A stretch of 60,520 bases of DNA from Nemertoderma westbladi (GCA_032718475.1 JAUCBJ010008346.1:1-60520); one strand, 5' to 3'; positions 21,402-33,651 are shown, numbered from the stretch's first letter. A program made the numbers and translations. Notes: a model not told the origin generated them from the letters alone.

Positions 21402-21920
21402 TTATTATATTTAATAGATACATAAAATTCTAGAATGAGTTATTTATTTTATGAATTGGTGGTTGCGTAGCTAATCATACATAAACAAAATGTTCCAGAA
21501 CATTATGTATAATTTTTTTAAATAGAATAACTGGCCCTCAGCGAACGATACTTCTTGCAATCTTTGAACGCCCGTATCTCAGCTGTTTCTCAACGAAATT
21601 CAACAAAAATCGAATTGCATTTGGAATCCTTGCAAAGCAAGCTTTCTAATGGTATGAAAAATTCACTAATGATTATCAATGAGATTAATTAATGTGAAGT
21701 ATGGCGACGATAGGAGATGTGCAATTTCGCAAAAGACACTTTTTTAAAACGCATATTAAACAAATTTACAGGCAAAATCGAAAATTCCGGCTTCATGTGG
21801 AAATCGACGGTGAGTGGAACTAGTTGTTCAAGTAATATGATAAAGACTAGTAGAAAAAGTTTGGGGGGGGGGGGTCCGTGTCTTCAGAAAATGACAATAT
21901 ATTACGGGCCACGGTGTAAT
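21300..21920 (+). repeat. Palindromic repeat plus poly-G module
   Basis: Arms at 21300-21410 and 21535-21670 are inverted copies (the left arm lacks about 45 bases) sharing GCGTTCAAAGATTGCAAGAA and GCTTGC...GCAAG blocks. They are followed at 21700-21920 by the poly-G module (12 G at 21863-21874, then TCCGTGTCTTCAGAAAATGACA and ATTACGGGCCA). Confidence 0.65.
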
Positions 21921-23290
21921 TGTTAGGGAAAATCGGTAGTTTCACCAGGAAAACGCTACTAGGAAAAGTTATATGGAAAGAGTATTGGGTGGAATGCAGG
22001 GTTACCCCGCGGTTCGGATGGTTCATCCACCACGAAACGCGGACCAGTACGATACAAATCGTGGAGATCAGAAGCATCCCCATTCCTCTGTAGTCTGATT
22101 CAAAAGACAAAACAAACTGATATTGTACCTTTACCAATACTACCGGTATAGGTGGAGCTTTTCTAGCGTCGCGATCTTCGCGAATGTTCTAGAAGAAAAT
22201 ATGTTAGTTCTACAATGTTAGTTAAATAATTTAGTATTCTCGAATATTTATTAGGTAACTAGAGAGCCGCTTAACAACATAAACCAATATTGGATATTGA
22301 GTTCCGTTTTGGAGTAGGCCTACGCTTTGCAGACACTGAAGTGGCAAAAACGTTTAAGTGTGCGAATGGATTTTGCTCAAATTACGTGCAAACAATTTCT
22401 ACGTCGATGTTCTTTCAACACATTTAATAAAATTTAAGAAATTCCAATAAATATATTTTATTTTACTTTTTCCGCCGGGAAAAAAGTAAAATCAATGCAA
22501 TCTTATGGGTTACTTTTTCCCTATGGAAAAAAATGAAACTTTTTCACCCGATTTTGGTCTAAATTCGAGCGAAAAAGTAACAATTTAAGAATAAAAACTG
22601 TTTTTAACGAATGGTGTGCTTTTTAGAAATCAAATCGTATGTTAAATTATTATAATATAAATATCTTTATTTGTTATAATTTATTCAAATTTAGGTTATA
22701 ACTAAATACGAACTACATAAAAATTTGAAGTTTTTTGAAGTTACAGTAGTTGAATACAATGTTTTTTTAGTGTACGTCAAACACAGTCATCATACTACTG
22801 TATTACGTTTCATTCACAGTATTAAAGTTATCATGTTGTGTTACATGATGTAAGGAGGGAGTCCTGCAGTCTCTTTAGTATAAGAATCAATACAAGTGAG
22901 GTTGTGTTGTTATAAAGTACTGTACATTCGATCAATTTTTACAAACTAGGGTATTGTGGCAATGTTAATTATTTAATAGAGTTATGTACTGTGGGGCGAG
23001 CCACGAAAATAAGCGAGCTTAGCATAAGGGTATGTACTACTATCTCAATCGGTGTGTCTGTCGTTCTTAGATCCGCGTTATTAAACGTTAATAACTCAAC
23101 CAATCCTCGATGAAATATAACCAAACTTGGTACACATGGTGTTTGGCAAAAGTTTGAAAATTTTCCAGGTTGAATTAGCATGTGGTCTTAGAGAAGCTGA
23201 GATAAATGCAGTTAATTAAGTTGATTACGCTAAAAATAACAACAAATAACAGCATTTTCAAACTGCTTCTTAAAGGATATTAATTACTTT
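21921..23290. other. Intergenic, no gene seen
   Basis: AT-rich DNA. It contains a hairpin at about 22461-22491 (TTTTACTTTTTCC, GCC, GGGAAAAAAGTAAAA) with two looser echoes just downstream. Bases from about 22990 to 23220 resemble dispersed repeat DNA. Confidence 0.4.
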
Positions 23291-23296
23291 ATAGTA

Positions 23297-23735
23297 CAGT
23301 ACACCATGGCCCGTAATATAAGTATCATTTTCTGAATCCACGGACCCCCCCCCCCCCAGATTTTTCTACAAAACTTTATCATATTGCTTGAAGTTTGGAA
23401 CACAACTGCTTCCACTCAAAAGCTTGCGTTGCAAGGATTCGAAATAAGTAACAATATCTGAATGATGTTTTGGAACATTTTGTTTAAGTATGAATAACAG
23501 CTATATTAGATAGGAATGCCGCTGTTGCCAACCAACTCATAAAATACATAACACATTCTAGAATTTTGTGTACTTATCAAATAGAATAAATAGCCTACAG
23601 CGAATGATTGCTCTTGCAATCTTTGAACGCCTATATCTCAGCTGTTTCCCAACGAAATTAAGATATTGTTAAATATTTCGAAACCTTGCAACGCAAGCTT
23701 TTCAGTGGAACTAATTGTGTTTCAAACTTCAACTA
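23297..23735 (-). repeat. Poly-G module with palindromic arms
   Basis: ACCATGGCCCGTAATAT opens the module, followed by a run of 13 C (23345-23357). Inverted arms at 23393-23462 and 23660-23735 then share AGATATTGTTA..TATTTCGAA.CCTTGCAACGCAAGCTTTT. Each arm itself carries the small hairpin CTTGCAACGCAAG. Same architecture as 21300-21920 in the opposite orientation. Confidence 0.65.
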
Positions 23736-23780
23736 CTACTACTACTACTAGGATTGGCATGCTGCATTGCAGTTGCATTA

Positions 23781-24773
23781 TTAAGGATGCTGTGCCGGCT
23801 TATCGACAAAATTCCACCGCCACAACTCCCTATCACCCATGACATTTGCTAGATCATCCGCATCTTCAAGGCCAGTGTCCTTTAAGATGCGTCTCAAGAA
23901 AGTCATGGGCTGTCCACCATGCTTATTCACTCCTTGAGGCTGCCAAAGTACAAGATTATGCACTGGCTGGTCCTCACGGCGAAAACAATGTCCTGCAAAG
24001 CGGATGCGATTTTGTTCTAGTGTCAAGCTTGGGGGAACCAATGAGACACCTCCAATGTTATATAGTGTCTGGTTGGAGATGTGTGCATTGTACTTGACAC
24101 AATGAACCCGGCGTAGCATTCTTGTGAATGTGCCATCCATAGATTTGGTGTCCTCTGCAGTTAGAGCCCAGCATGGACTCCCATAGAGGAGTACTGGAAC
24201 TACTGCCGCTCTAAATAATCGGACCTTAAGTTTCCGATTAATTCTCGGTGACTTCCAAATCCCGGAAAGCCTATTCAAGGCTGCCCATGCCTTTCCCTTG
24301 CGTATTCGAAGGTCCTCACCTGACTTCCGGATCCATGATCCCAGGTAACAGAAGTCATCCACATGCTCAAGCATACCATCTTTTAAGCTTATGCTCATCC
24401 GATCAGAGACTTGCTGAGGACTTTCAAAGTTAACTGTCAAAATTTTGGTCTTTCTGGAGTTATTAAAAAGACCAACACTAGAAGCAGCATGTTGTGATGA
24501 GATGAGGAGCCGTTGGGCTCCCTCTAGTGATTCTGAGAGTACTCCTAAGTCATCAGCAAAGTCTAGATCAGTTAGGTACTTGGCAGGATTTCCTCGACTT
24601 CTGGAGCCTATCATCGGTGGAGTTATCATCACCCCATCATCATTATGATGATCTAAGGACATGCGTAGAACATAGTCAACAACAATTATGAACAAGAATG
24701 GTGCAAATGTGTCTCCCTGGAGGACGCCCCATAACACTTCAAATGGTTCTGTGTCACCGTCAACAGTAGACAC
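23781..24773 (-). pseudogene. RT C-terminal half of split family B LINE
   Basis: 330 codons homologous to the C-terminal half of the intact family B RT at 6463-8187. They begin at STVDGDTEPF and include LQGDTFAPFL, the catalytic LDFADD, YLGSWIRKSGED and the HCFRREDQP end. The rest of its RT lies beyond the family C insertion, so it cannot be translated as one protein. Confidence 0.8.
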
Positions 24774-24840
24774 AAATGTTGTCGAACCATCGTATACTGA
24801 TCTGATTGCTGCAATAATTTCGTCAGGAATCCCATATAAT

Positions 24841-26279
24841 ATAATATATTTGTATATTTACTTCAACATGTACACAAAAGTACAATTGTTGATTGTAACA
24901 TAGTCAAAACTTATTGCACCAGATGAGTATAATAATAATAACCCTTCACCAGAAGGAACTAGTGTATCTCAGAAGGCATATTGTATTTAGTGTAGTTATA
25001 CTTAAATTGAATTGTAACTACGTCTAGAGTGTATGTTAATTTTGGCCTAAAATTATGGAGCGAAGTGAAAACGCGTTGTACAAAAACAGGGAGAGATTTT
25101 TAACTATTGTTGGATCGGTGTACTGTAGAATCCTACGGTATTTGTACATAGATGGGAACCTACTGTATTGGGGTGGCAGGTATTGTTCGCGTAAGCTACT
25201 GTATATTGGGCATTCGAGAAGGAAGTGGTATTCTGATTCAATACGCCCCAAGTTGCATACTGGACATAGCCTGTTCAACCGTGGGATATTGTACCAACGT
25301 CCTTCTTCGATTTTTAATCTATGTGAAGTGCATCGGAAACTAGCTATTGTACGTTTCAGAGTGGGGTAATTTTTAAGAACTATAAGGTACGGTTCGGTTC
25401 GAAATGTATCTTTGACATAAAAGTCGCCTTTTGGGGAATTCTCTAGGGTTGACCACCAATTTTGGATAAACTGACTCTGTAGCGTATCCCTCACCTTTGC
25501 TAGGAACTCCCTCCCGTTTGGTACTGATTGCGCTTCCCAAGCCCAAGAAAATCCCAAATTATTAAGTGTATCCCGAACCCCTGACGTCCAATTTGGAACC
25601 CTTTGAGAATTAAGCCCTTCCACTGATATGAGATATACCCGTTTTACTAATCTATATGATGGCAATGACAATAATCGTAACCAGAATTTTATAATCCCAA
25701 TGGTTCGGTCAATTGTCAACGGGAAGACACCGGTTTCTCCATAGACTATAAAGTCTGGCGTTGAAGTTTTCACACCCAAAACATTTTTCAGAAATTTCAG
25801 CTGTAGTTTTTCTGTGTCCCTCCCTTTTGTGAATCCCCATACCTCAGATCCATACAGCAAAATAGGCTTAATCAAACTGTTAAAGAGATGTCGTTTTAGG
25901 TCAAAACCGATGTTTGGGAATGAGTTCATATAGCGGCAGAGCGTGTAGTAAGATTTGTTTGCCTTCTCAGTCAATATTTCTTGAGCCTTAATAAATTTTC
26001 CTGTTGAAGTAAAGGTAATTCCAAGGTACGTGTAATGAGGTACAACTTTCATACCTACTCCTTTATATGTCCAAGTTTCATGTGCCGCTTGGGTGCCCCC
26101 TTGTCTAAATATAACAATATTTGATTTAGTCAAATTTACAGTCAAGCCCCAAAAATTACAGTAGCAACCTAGAGTATCAAGTGAAGCTTGCAACCCCGCC
26201 ACAGTATCAGCCAGTAGAACAATATCATCTGCAAAAAGTAGCAGATAGAGTTTAAATAAGCCAACGTCTACACCAGTGG
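24841..26279 (-). mobile_element. Family C non-LTR element inserted in family B
   Basis: The flanking family B sequence is interrupted between CCCATATAAT and ATAATGAATGTATG, giving a short target duplication (ATAAT, 5 bp). The insertion is 5'-truncated within its RT domain. It belongs to a different LINE clade from A and B, judging by the protein. Confidence 0.7.
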
Positions 26280-26346
26280 CATAATGAATGTATGCTGAAC
26301 ATACGTGAGCGAGAGACTGAATCAAAGGCCTTGAAGAAGTCAACAA
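25036..26346 (-). CDS. RT C-terminal part of family C LINE (open frame)
   Basis: The frame of 436 codons opens in flanking family B DNA (first 22 residues, wrong frame for B) and enters family C at about 26279. It contains the palm motif LLLFADDIVLLAD, YLGITFTSTGKF, ILLYGSEVWGF and a C-terminal zinc-finger-like CPVC..H....C (C-x2-C-x9-H-x4-C, near 25210-25266). It ends with RSIILGQN. This pattern is common in CR1/L2/I-like animal LINEs; the precise clade is not decided. The RT fingers and any endonuclease are missing, so it is an inactive remnant, though without stops and therefore young. Confidence 0.75.
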   Translation of the reverse strand: MLTSSRPLIQSLAHVCSAYIHYATGVDVGLFKLYLLLFADDIVLLADTVAGLQASLDTLGCYCNFWGLTVNLTKSNIVIFRQGGTQAAHETWTYKGVGMKVVPHYTYLGITFTSTGKFIKAQEILTEKANKSYYTLCRYMNSFPNIGFDLKRHLFNSLIKPILLYGSEVWGFTKGRDTEKLQLKFLKNVLGVKTSTPDFIVYGETGVFPLTIDRTIGIIKFWLRLLSLPSYRLVKRVYLISVEGLNSQRVPNWTSGVRDTLNNLGFSWAWEAQSVPNGREFLAKVRDTLQSQFIQNWWSTLENSPKGDFYVKDTFRTEPYLIVLKNYPTLKRTIASFRCTSHRLKIEEGRWYNIPRLNRLCPVCNLGRIESEYHFLLECPIYSSLREQYLPPQYSRFPSMYKYRRILQYTDPTIVKNLSLFLYNAFSLRSIILGQN

Positions 26347-27133
26347 AGATAACAGCCAGATGCCTGTCTTTCTTTTTTGATAATTATTTTATATATAATT
26401 ATTATTAATTATATAATTATTTTTTCAATTATCCTTCTAAGTACCAAAATAGGCTCCATGGTCGCACGACCTTTACGGAACCCATTCTGATTTCCACGGA
26501 TCAGTCTCTCAATGGGATCCCTGATGCGATTTAATAGAATTCTATTGTATAGCTTTGCAGCAATCGAGATCAAATGAGATTCCCCGAAAAGAACCATAGA
26601 GTGTTAGGTTGGCCTTCTTGGGAACTGGCACCAACTTATTTGTTTTCATTTCTTGTGGGACTCTTGTTGTTCGGTACATGTCTACTATGATGGGATATAT
26701 GAGCTTTAAACACTCAGGTATTTTAAAGACCTCAGGGGGAACACCATCTACTCCACTGGCACGATTGGTATTAATGCTCTTTGCAGCAGCCTTCACTTCT
26801 GCAGAGGAGATATCACCAATGGGAATATCTGGGAGTACAGACTCAGACACTTTTACTTCTATCAAGTTATCAGGCAATACCCTGTCAATATTGAGGAGCT
26901 TTTCAAAGTGGGCCATCCAACCATTGAGGCGATCGGCTGGTAATTCAGCCTTAACCTTGGTGGTTGGTTGGCTTTTTCGACCAGCAAGCAAGTTGATCGA
27001 TCTCCATGCCTGGGATGATTGCCTGCTGTCGTCAGCATCATTGATGGCATCAACCTGTTGGTTTATTAACTCCTGTAAATTAAAAGAGTACTGCCTGTTC
27101 AGGGACCTAGATACAGCCTTAACTACATTCTTG

Positions 27134-29638
27134 GTCGCTGTTGAGAACCCTCCAGGAGAAATACCGGCTCGGTCGTCGCCCGGGTCAACAAGGACCGCGT
27201 CCCTCAGTGGTACACCAGGCTGGGGTCGATAAATTGGCTACTGGAACAGAAGACAGAGAAGAAAGAAGAACCAACCTGTTGAAATGTAAAAAGACACTAA
27301 AGATTGCTACAATGAACGCACGCACGCTGAAAGAACATACCAAATAGGGTGACATGGTCGCTCTGGCAATGGAATATAACATCGACATCATCTGCATCCA
27401 AGAACATCGGATTTGTCATGAAGACACTGCCATGAAGTACAATAACATTGGAAATGGATGGACGTTAGTAACAAGCTCAGCAGTAAGAAACTCGGCCAAT
27501 GCATCAATTGGTGGAGTAGGAATTCTGCTAAGCCCATTTGCACTTAAACCCTAAACAACATCGAATCTATAAATTCCAGGGTTATGATCGCAACATTTGA
27601 TGGGAATCCCAAGGCAACAGTTATATGTTGCTACAGTCCAACCAATGCCTCAGAGCCAGAACAAGCAGTCAAGTTTTATGAAGAACTGACTGGACTTATA
27701 AAGGACATACCGAGACACAATGTTAAAGTCATTGCTGGTGACCTGAATGCGCAAATTGGCCCAGAAGACATCAAGGGTTACACCTATAACACCAGTTCTA
27801 ACAGAAATGGGTACTTACTTTTAGACCTAATGGAAGAATGTGAATTGATACCAAGAAACAACACATTCGAAAAGAGTAAGGGGAAGCTATGGACCTTTCA
27901 ATACCCTAATGGAACCAAAGCACAACTGGATTACATCCTTATAAACAAAAAGTGGAGAAACAGCATGATCAACTGCGAGGCATACAGCTCGTTCAACCTA
28001 ATTGGTTCGGACCACAGAATTGGTGACTGCAGAGATCAGACTCAGTTTGAGAGCCACCAAACCCAGGACAAGCAAGCAAATCAACTATGACTGGGAGAAA
28101 CTCAGAACTGACAATGCTGTAAGGGATGCTTATACAGTAGAAGTTCAAAACCGCTTTGAAGCACTTCAGTCAATGGATGAAGACCAATCCACCGATTCAA
28201 TATACCAGAATATAATAACAGCCCACAAGGAATCAGCTAAGAGGCATATCCCCCAGAAACCTAAACGAAAACAGTATGTGCCATGGCAAAACTCTGAGGT
28301 TACTTGTAAGAGAGAGGATCTTAAGATAGCCTACAAAGTTAAAACCGAACAACCAACAACCGAAAACATTAACAAGGTTGAGAAAGCTAAGGACGATCTT
28401 AAATTGGCCTACAACATCAGCCAGGAAAAGTACATACAGGATAAAACTGAAGCAATTACAACTGCTCACATACAGCAGCAATCAAGACTTACCTGGCAAA
28501 CTGTAAATGAGGTATCTGGTCGGAAAAGTTGTGCAAAGGGGCGCCTCAAAGCCGATAGTCCTGAAGAACGTGTTGGGAAGTGGAAAAATCATTTCAGCAA
28601 CTTGCTTGGGCAGCCACCAAACATCGAGGTCAGCCCTACAAGGAAAATATATGACAAGACACTACCTATAGAAACAGGGGACTTCACACCTGCCGAACTC
28701 CAAAGAAGCATTAAAAGCATGTCCAATAATAAAGCGAGTGGATTAGAGGAAATCCCAGCGGAGGTATGGAAAACCGGAGTGCTAAATAGACCATTATTGA
28801 ATGTTTGCAACCGGATGTTAAAAGGGGAAAAGCCACCACCAATTTGGACTAAAGGTCAACTAAAGCCTCTCCTCAAGAAAGGAGACCTCGGCATACCAAC
28901 AAATTATCGTGGGATCTATCTGCTTGTGGTAGCTGCCAAAATATACAATAAAATGATTTTATATAGGATTAGGCCTCATATAGAGAAACTACTGCGTAAG
29001 AGCCAAAACGGATTTCGACCAAGTACATCAACAATAGCTCAGATACTTGCACTACGGAGACTGATTGAAGGAATTAAGTCAAAGAATCTCCCCGCAGTCA
29101 TGACTTTTGTGGACTTCAAGAAGGCATTCGACTCCATCCATAGAGGTAAAATGCTTGAAATCCTAAGAGCTTATGGAATACCAGAAGTAATTGTTGCTGG
29201 CATTGGATTGTTATATTGTAACACAGAAGCGCACGTACTCTCACCAGATGGTGAAACTGAGTTTTTCTCAATCCTGGCTGGCGTACTGCAAGGTGACACA
29301 TTAGCACCATTACTACTGTATTTGTAATTGTGCTGGATTACGCAATGAGGACGGCCACAAAGGGTGAAGATCTGGGATTCACACTTCAAGAACGCAGAAG
29401 TAGTAGATATCCGGCAACTACAGTCACAGACACCGACTTTGCGGATGACATCGCCCTGCTCTCTAATACGCTAGCAGATGCACAGCTTCTACTAAATAAA
29501 GTGGAGAGGGCTGCTAAGGAGGTTGGATTGTATATAAATGCTACCAAGACCGAATTCATGACCTTTAATGTTGATGGAAACTTGACAACCATTGATAATA
29601 ATCAACTAAGGAAGGTCGATGACTTCCAGTACCTTGGA
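27134..29638 (+). mobile_element. RTE-like LINE family A, copy 2
   Basis: Near-identical to positions 1-2199 but with the 5' region present. The endonuclease starts at LKIATMNARTLKEHTK and is interrupted by a TAG at about 27345 and a stop after 27554. Further pieces are 27584-28090 (endonuclease), 28002-29327 (RT) and 29330-29668. A 5-base insertion (CTGTA) near 29320 shifts the RT frame just after LAPLL, which copy 1 does not have. The 3' end is missing: at 29638 it jumps to family B sequence through a short filler. Confidence 0.85.
28002..29327 (+). pseudogene. RT of family A, copy 2, frameshifted
   Basis: 441 codons matching the frame at 578-2647 up to LQGDTLAPLL, where a 5-base insertion ends the frame. 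The catalytic TDFADD lies in the next frame (29330-29668). Other motifs are as in copy 1. Confidence 0.8.
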
Positions 29639-29639
29639 T

Positions 29640-30421
29640 GTACCTTGCAGTACCTTGCTCAGCTGTAGTGTGAAGCTGGATCTCACACTTGGCTGTTGCA
29701 ACAGAGAGGACCAGTCATGCCGCGGCAAGGCAGATTTCGTTGTTCTGCTAGCACGCAGACTAAGTCTTACCTTGGCCACAATAAGGCGGTGATAACTGGA
29801 GAAGGGTCGTAGTGTAAATGCATTACAGTCTTGTATAGAGCTCCTGTATTTCCTACGAAACAGGATATAGTCTATCTGGGACTTGTGACCACTGGGTCCA
29901 CTATGAGTCCATAGCTTTCCAGTTCGCTTCTTGAACTGGGTTCCAGCCGAAAACAATCCATTTCCAGAGATAAAATCCTGAAGATGGACGGAATTTCGGT
30001 TAACACTAATTGCTATAGACCCAGGGCGATGTACAGTAGGTGATTGATGCAGACTTGCATTAAAGTCTCCCAGGAATGTTAAGAATGCATGCTGATCCAC
30101 TCCATCAGTAGCTGCTTGTAGATTCTGGTAGAAATTTTCCACCTCCTCTACAGGGGCAACACTAGTTGGAGAGTAGCACACAATCAGAACCACCTTAGGA
30201 AACTTCTTAGCCAGTCTTCCAGAACATGAGAAGTGGCAACGGATGATGCGGTTAGAGATTTGGTCTACTTTGTCCAATGCTGCATGTGTAGTTGGATTCA
30301 TCAATAGACCAATTCCACCATTGCCATTATCTTCTGCTGAAGCGAGGGCGAGTCGCCAACCGCCCCCCATGTCCTTAATCAGAACCACATCAGTCTGTCC
30401 AGTCTGCATTCGGTGCTCTAA
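29640..30421 (-). pseudogene. Endonuclease half of family B LINE (copy 2)
   Basis: Frame 30409-29606 (267 codons) reads through the endonuclease region that is frameshifted in copy 1. LGDFNAS and DYILFRRKYR are present, with SYH in place of SDH. The left end is cut at the filler junction (29639-29660), so the last 12 or so residues of the frame are chance. The N terminus starts mid-domain (EHRMQTGQTD). Confidence 0.75.
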
Positions 30422-30423
30422 GC

Positions 30424-30510
30424 AATATGATAAAGATTTGTAGAAAAATCTGGGTGGGGGGGGGGGGGGGGGTCCGTGTCATCAGAAAATGACACTTTAC
30501 GGGCCATAAG
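30424..30510 (+). repeat. Poly-G/hairpin module (copy 2)
   Basis: 17 G at 30456-30472, TCC, then the GTGTCAT/ATGACAC hairpin and TTTACGGGCCAT; counterpart of 3717-3803. Confidence 0.75.
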
Positions 30511-30799
30511 ATATAAATAATTATACTTAAAAATTATACAGCTGTAATGCCCATACCCCATTCCATTATAGGTTTTAATTAGTTCAAGTGATTTGCTTTA
30601 AGAAATGTGTTTTTAATTGATCTAAACATAATTAACTTATTAAAATCCCCTTGCCTCTCCACCCTACTTCCACGTTTAGCGCCAGTAATTATATGGGAAT
30701 ACAGTATGCACTCGAAGTGACAGTATCGAAAACGCAGTACTGTAGTAGCAAACAGTCAGACAGCGCCATGGCGCAATACTATTATAATATCAATACAGT

Positions 30800-31513
30800 A
30801 CTGTTGACGGTGACACAGAACCATTTGAAGTGTTATGGGGCGTCCTCCAGGGAGACATACTTGCACCATCATTCTTGTTCATAATTGTGGTTGACTATGT
30901 TCTACACATGTCCTTAGATCATCATGATGATGGGGTGATAATAACTCCACCTACTGGCTCCAGAAGTCGCGGAAATCCTGCCAAGTACCTAACTGATCTA
31001 GACTTTGCTGATGACTTAGGAGTACTCTCAGAATCACTAGAGGGAGCCCAACGGCTCCTCAGCTCATTAGAACAGGCTGCTTCAAGTGTTGGTCTTTTTA
31101 TTAACTCCAGAAAGACCAAAATTTTGACAGTTAACTTTGAAAGTCATCAGCAAGTCTCTGACCGGCTGAGCATAAGCTCAAAGGATGGTATGCTTGAGCA
31201 TGTGGACGACTTCTGTTACCTGGGATCATGGATCCGGAAGTCAGGTGAGGACCTTCGAATTCGTAAGGGAAAGGCATGGGCAGAAGGCATTGAATAGGCT
31301 TTCCTGGATTTTGAAGTCATCGAGAATTAATCGGAAACTTAAGGTCCGATTATTTAGAGCAGCAGTAGTTCCAGTACTCCTCTATGGGAGTCCATCCTGG
31401 GCTCTATCTGCCGAGGACACCAAATCTCCGGATGGCACATTCACAAGAATGCTACGCCGGGTTCATTGTGTCAAGTACAATGCACGTCTCTACATCGCAT
31501 GGTCTTAGAGGAG
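30800..31513 (+). pseudogene. RT C-terminal fragment of family B LINE (copy 2)
   Basis: Counterpart of 4092-4785 without the 27-base deletion. Frames 30830-31297 and 31185-31508 together cover LQGD through CVKYNA. The shared WAEGIE frame break near 31285 separates them. Confidence 0.75.
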
Positions 31514-31620
31514 CCAGTCACTGTCAATGACGATGATGATGATCCTTGAGCCACTATATACAGTAGTGTCTTATCTCAGATTTATCACAGCCATTTTGGG
31601 GTGTAAACGTTACGCTGACA

Positions 31621-32388
31621 GCCAGCAACCGACAGCAGACAACCGATAACAGACAACGGATAGGAGACAACCGATAGCTAGCAAACAACCGACAGCAGAC
31701 AACCGATAGCAGACAACCGACAGCAGACAACCGAAAGCAGACAACCGATAGCAGAAACCGACAGCAGACAACCGATAGCATACAACCGACAGCAGAAAAC
31801 CGACAGCAGACAACCGATAGCAAACAACCGACAGCAGACAACCGATAGCAGACAACCGACAGCAGACAACCGATAGCAAAAAAACGACAGCAGACAACCG
31901 ACAGCAGACAACCGATAGCAGACAACCGACAGCACACAACCGATAGCAGAAACCGACAGCAGACAAGCGATAGCAGACAACCGACAGCAGACAACCGATA
32001 GCAGACAACCGATAGCAAACAACTGACAGCAGACAACCGATAGCAGACAACCGAAAGCAGACAACCGACAGCAGAGAACCGACAGCAGACAACCGATAGT
32101 AGAAACCGACAGCAGACAAGCGATAGCAGACAACCGACAGCAGACAACCGATAGCAAACAACCGACAGCAGACAACCGATAGCAAACAATCGACAGCAGA
32201 CAACCGATAGCAGACAACCGAAAGCAGACAACCGATAGCAGACAACCGATAGCAGAAACCGACAGCAGACAAGCGATAGCAGACTACCGACAGCAGACAA
32301 CCGATAGCAAACAACCGACAGCAGACAACCGATAGCAGACAACCGATAGCAGACAACCGACAGAAGACAACCGATAGCAGACAACCGA
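31621..32388. repeat. 14-bp minisatellite, left arm of F1 copy 2
   Basis: Array of AGCAGACAACCGA(C/T) units, shorter than in copy 1 by about 500 bp. Confidence 0.95.
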
Positions 32389-33024
32389 ACAAGAAGAAGA
32401 ATTAAAAAGCACACCTAATAAAATATTTTAAATGCAAGCTGTTACTGTACTGTGTTGTACGAGCGAGCGCAGAAGTGAGGTTTACATAAATATGGCGTCT
32501 TAAAATCTGTAAGGTGACATTCTCCAATTATTAATGTAATCTTGTTACATTGTTAACTTGTGAAGACTTCAACTTAATCTCCAACGACTTCAACTTAGCA
32601 AACTAAGATAAATAATTTTCAGTCACATTACGTTTATTAACACTACCAATAATTTTGAAAGGTCACGCATTTGAAGAAATGATCACTGATCCATAACACA
32701 ACAGTTAGATTATTGGAAGGTCCATGTTACTATGACGGCTATCAATAATATAGCAGTGTTCTTAAAACACTTCCAATAATTGAAATATATTTATCAATTT
32801 TACTTAATAGTACTACATAGCTGCCTAATGAAACAGGCTGGCACGGCTGGCTAAGCATTGGATTACTTTGCTTGTAACAAACATAGAAACATGCTCCTGT
32901 TACTATGGTTACTAAAATGACGCCACCAATGACGTTAACTTTAAAATTGGGCCCTTATAGGACTACTCATTGAATGTATTGTATTCAATAGTAGGCCTAT
33001 AAGGGTAGCGATGCAATCAAAACG

Positions 33025-33360
33025 TCACACAGTACACCATGTCCCGTAATATAGTGTCGTAATTCAGTGACACCCCCCCCCCCCCCCCCCTAATATTTAT
33101 ACCAATCTTAATGAGATTTCATGAAATTTGAAACTGGGAGAGTTTCACTTCCCGACGACTTAGTGGGTGAGCCAAAACTTTTATTTTTGCTTTCAATCTT
33201 TAGCCACAAGCGTTTAAAAAAAGTGTCTCCAGCGATATTACACCAGTTACACCGCATTTGTTCTTCTACCTTATAGCTGTTTGTTGGTACCAATAGAAAG
33301 CTGGCCGTGCAAGGATTCCAAATATATATTTTAAATATTTCAAAAGTTGCATGGTTTTGT
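33025..33360 (-). repeat. Poly-G repeat family member in F1 copy 2
   Basis: Counterpart of 8795-9130, with a run of 18 C (33073-33090). Confidence 0.6.
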
Positions 33361-33463
33361 ATCAGCGCTAGGCTATTTTATTCTATTTAATAAATAGATC
33401 ATATTCATAAAACAAATACAAATTCTTCATATAAAATTCCAATAAAATTTCGACAGAAAGTTC

Positions 33464-33651
33464 GAATCGTCGGTTATCTGCTGTCGGTTTTCAGCTCTCG
33501 ATTGTCAGCTCTCAGTTGTCGCTGCAGTTTACTCTCGGTTATCTGCTGTCGGTTGTCTGCTGTCGGTTGTCTGCTGTCGGTTGTCTGCTGTCGGTTGTCT
33601 GCTCTCAGTTGTCTACAGTCGGTTGTGCTGTCGGTTGTCTGCTGTCGCGTA
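33464..33651. repeat. 14-bp minisatellite, right arm of F1 copy 2
   Basis: About 13 units of TGTCGGTTGTCTGC leading into the right terminus. Confidence 0.9.

Larger units (their letters stand above)
23736..27130 (-). mobile_element. Family B RTE-like LINE, split by a family C insertion
   Basis: On the minus strand the element runs from linker sequence at about 27125 (SLNRQYSFNLQELINQQVDA) through the RT N terminus (26991-26397) to the RT core and C terminus (24773-23781), ending in an (AGT)n tail at 23736-23752. A 1.4-kb family C LINE interrupts it at 24841-26279. A short AT-rich expansion near 26380-26430 also breaks the frame. The endonuclease half is absent; the 5' end directly meets the 5' region of family A copy 2, head to head, at about 27134. 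Confidence 0.8.

Noticed and set aside
31554-32414. Similar repetitive frames in copy 2
   Set aside because: Same cause: the F1 left-arm minisatellite.
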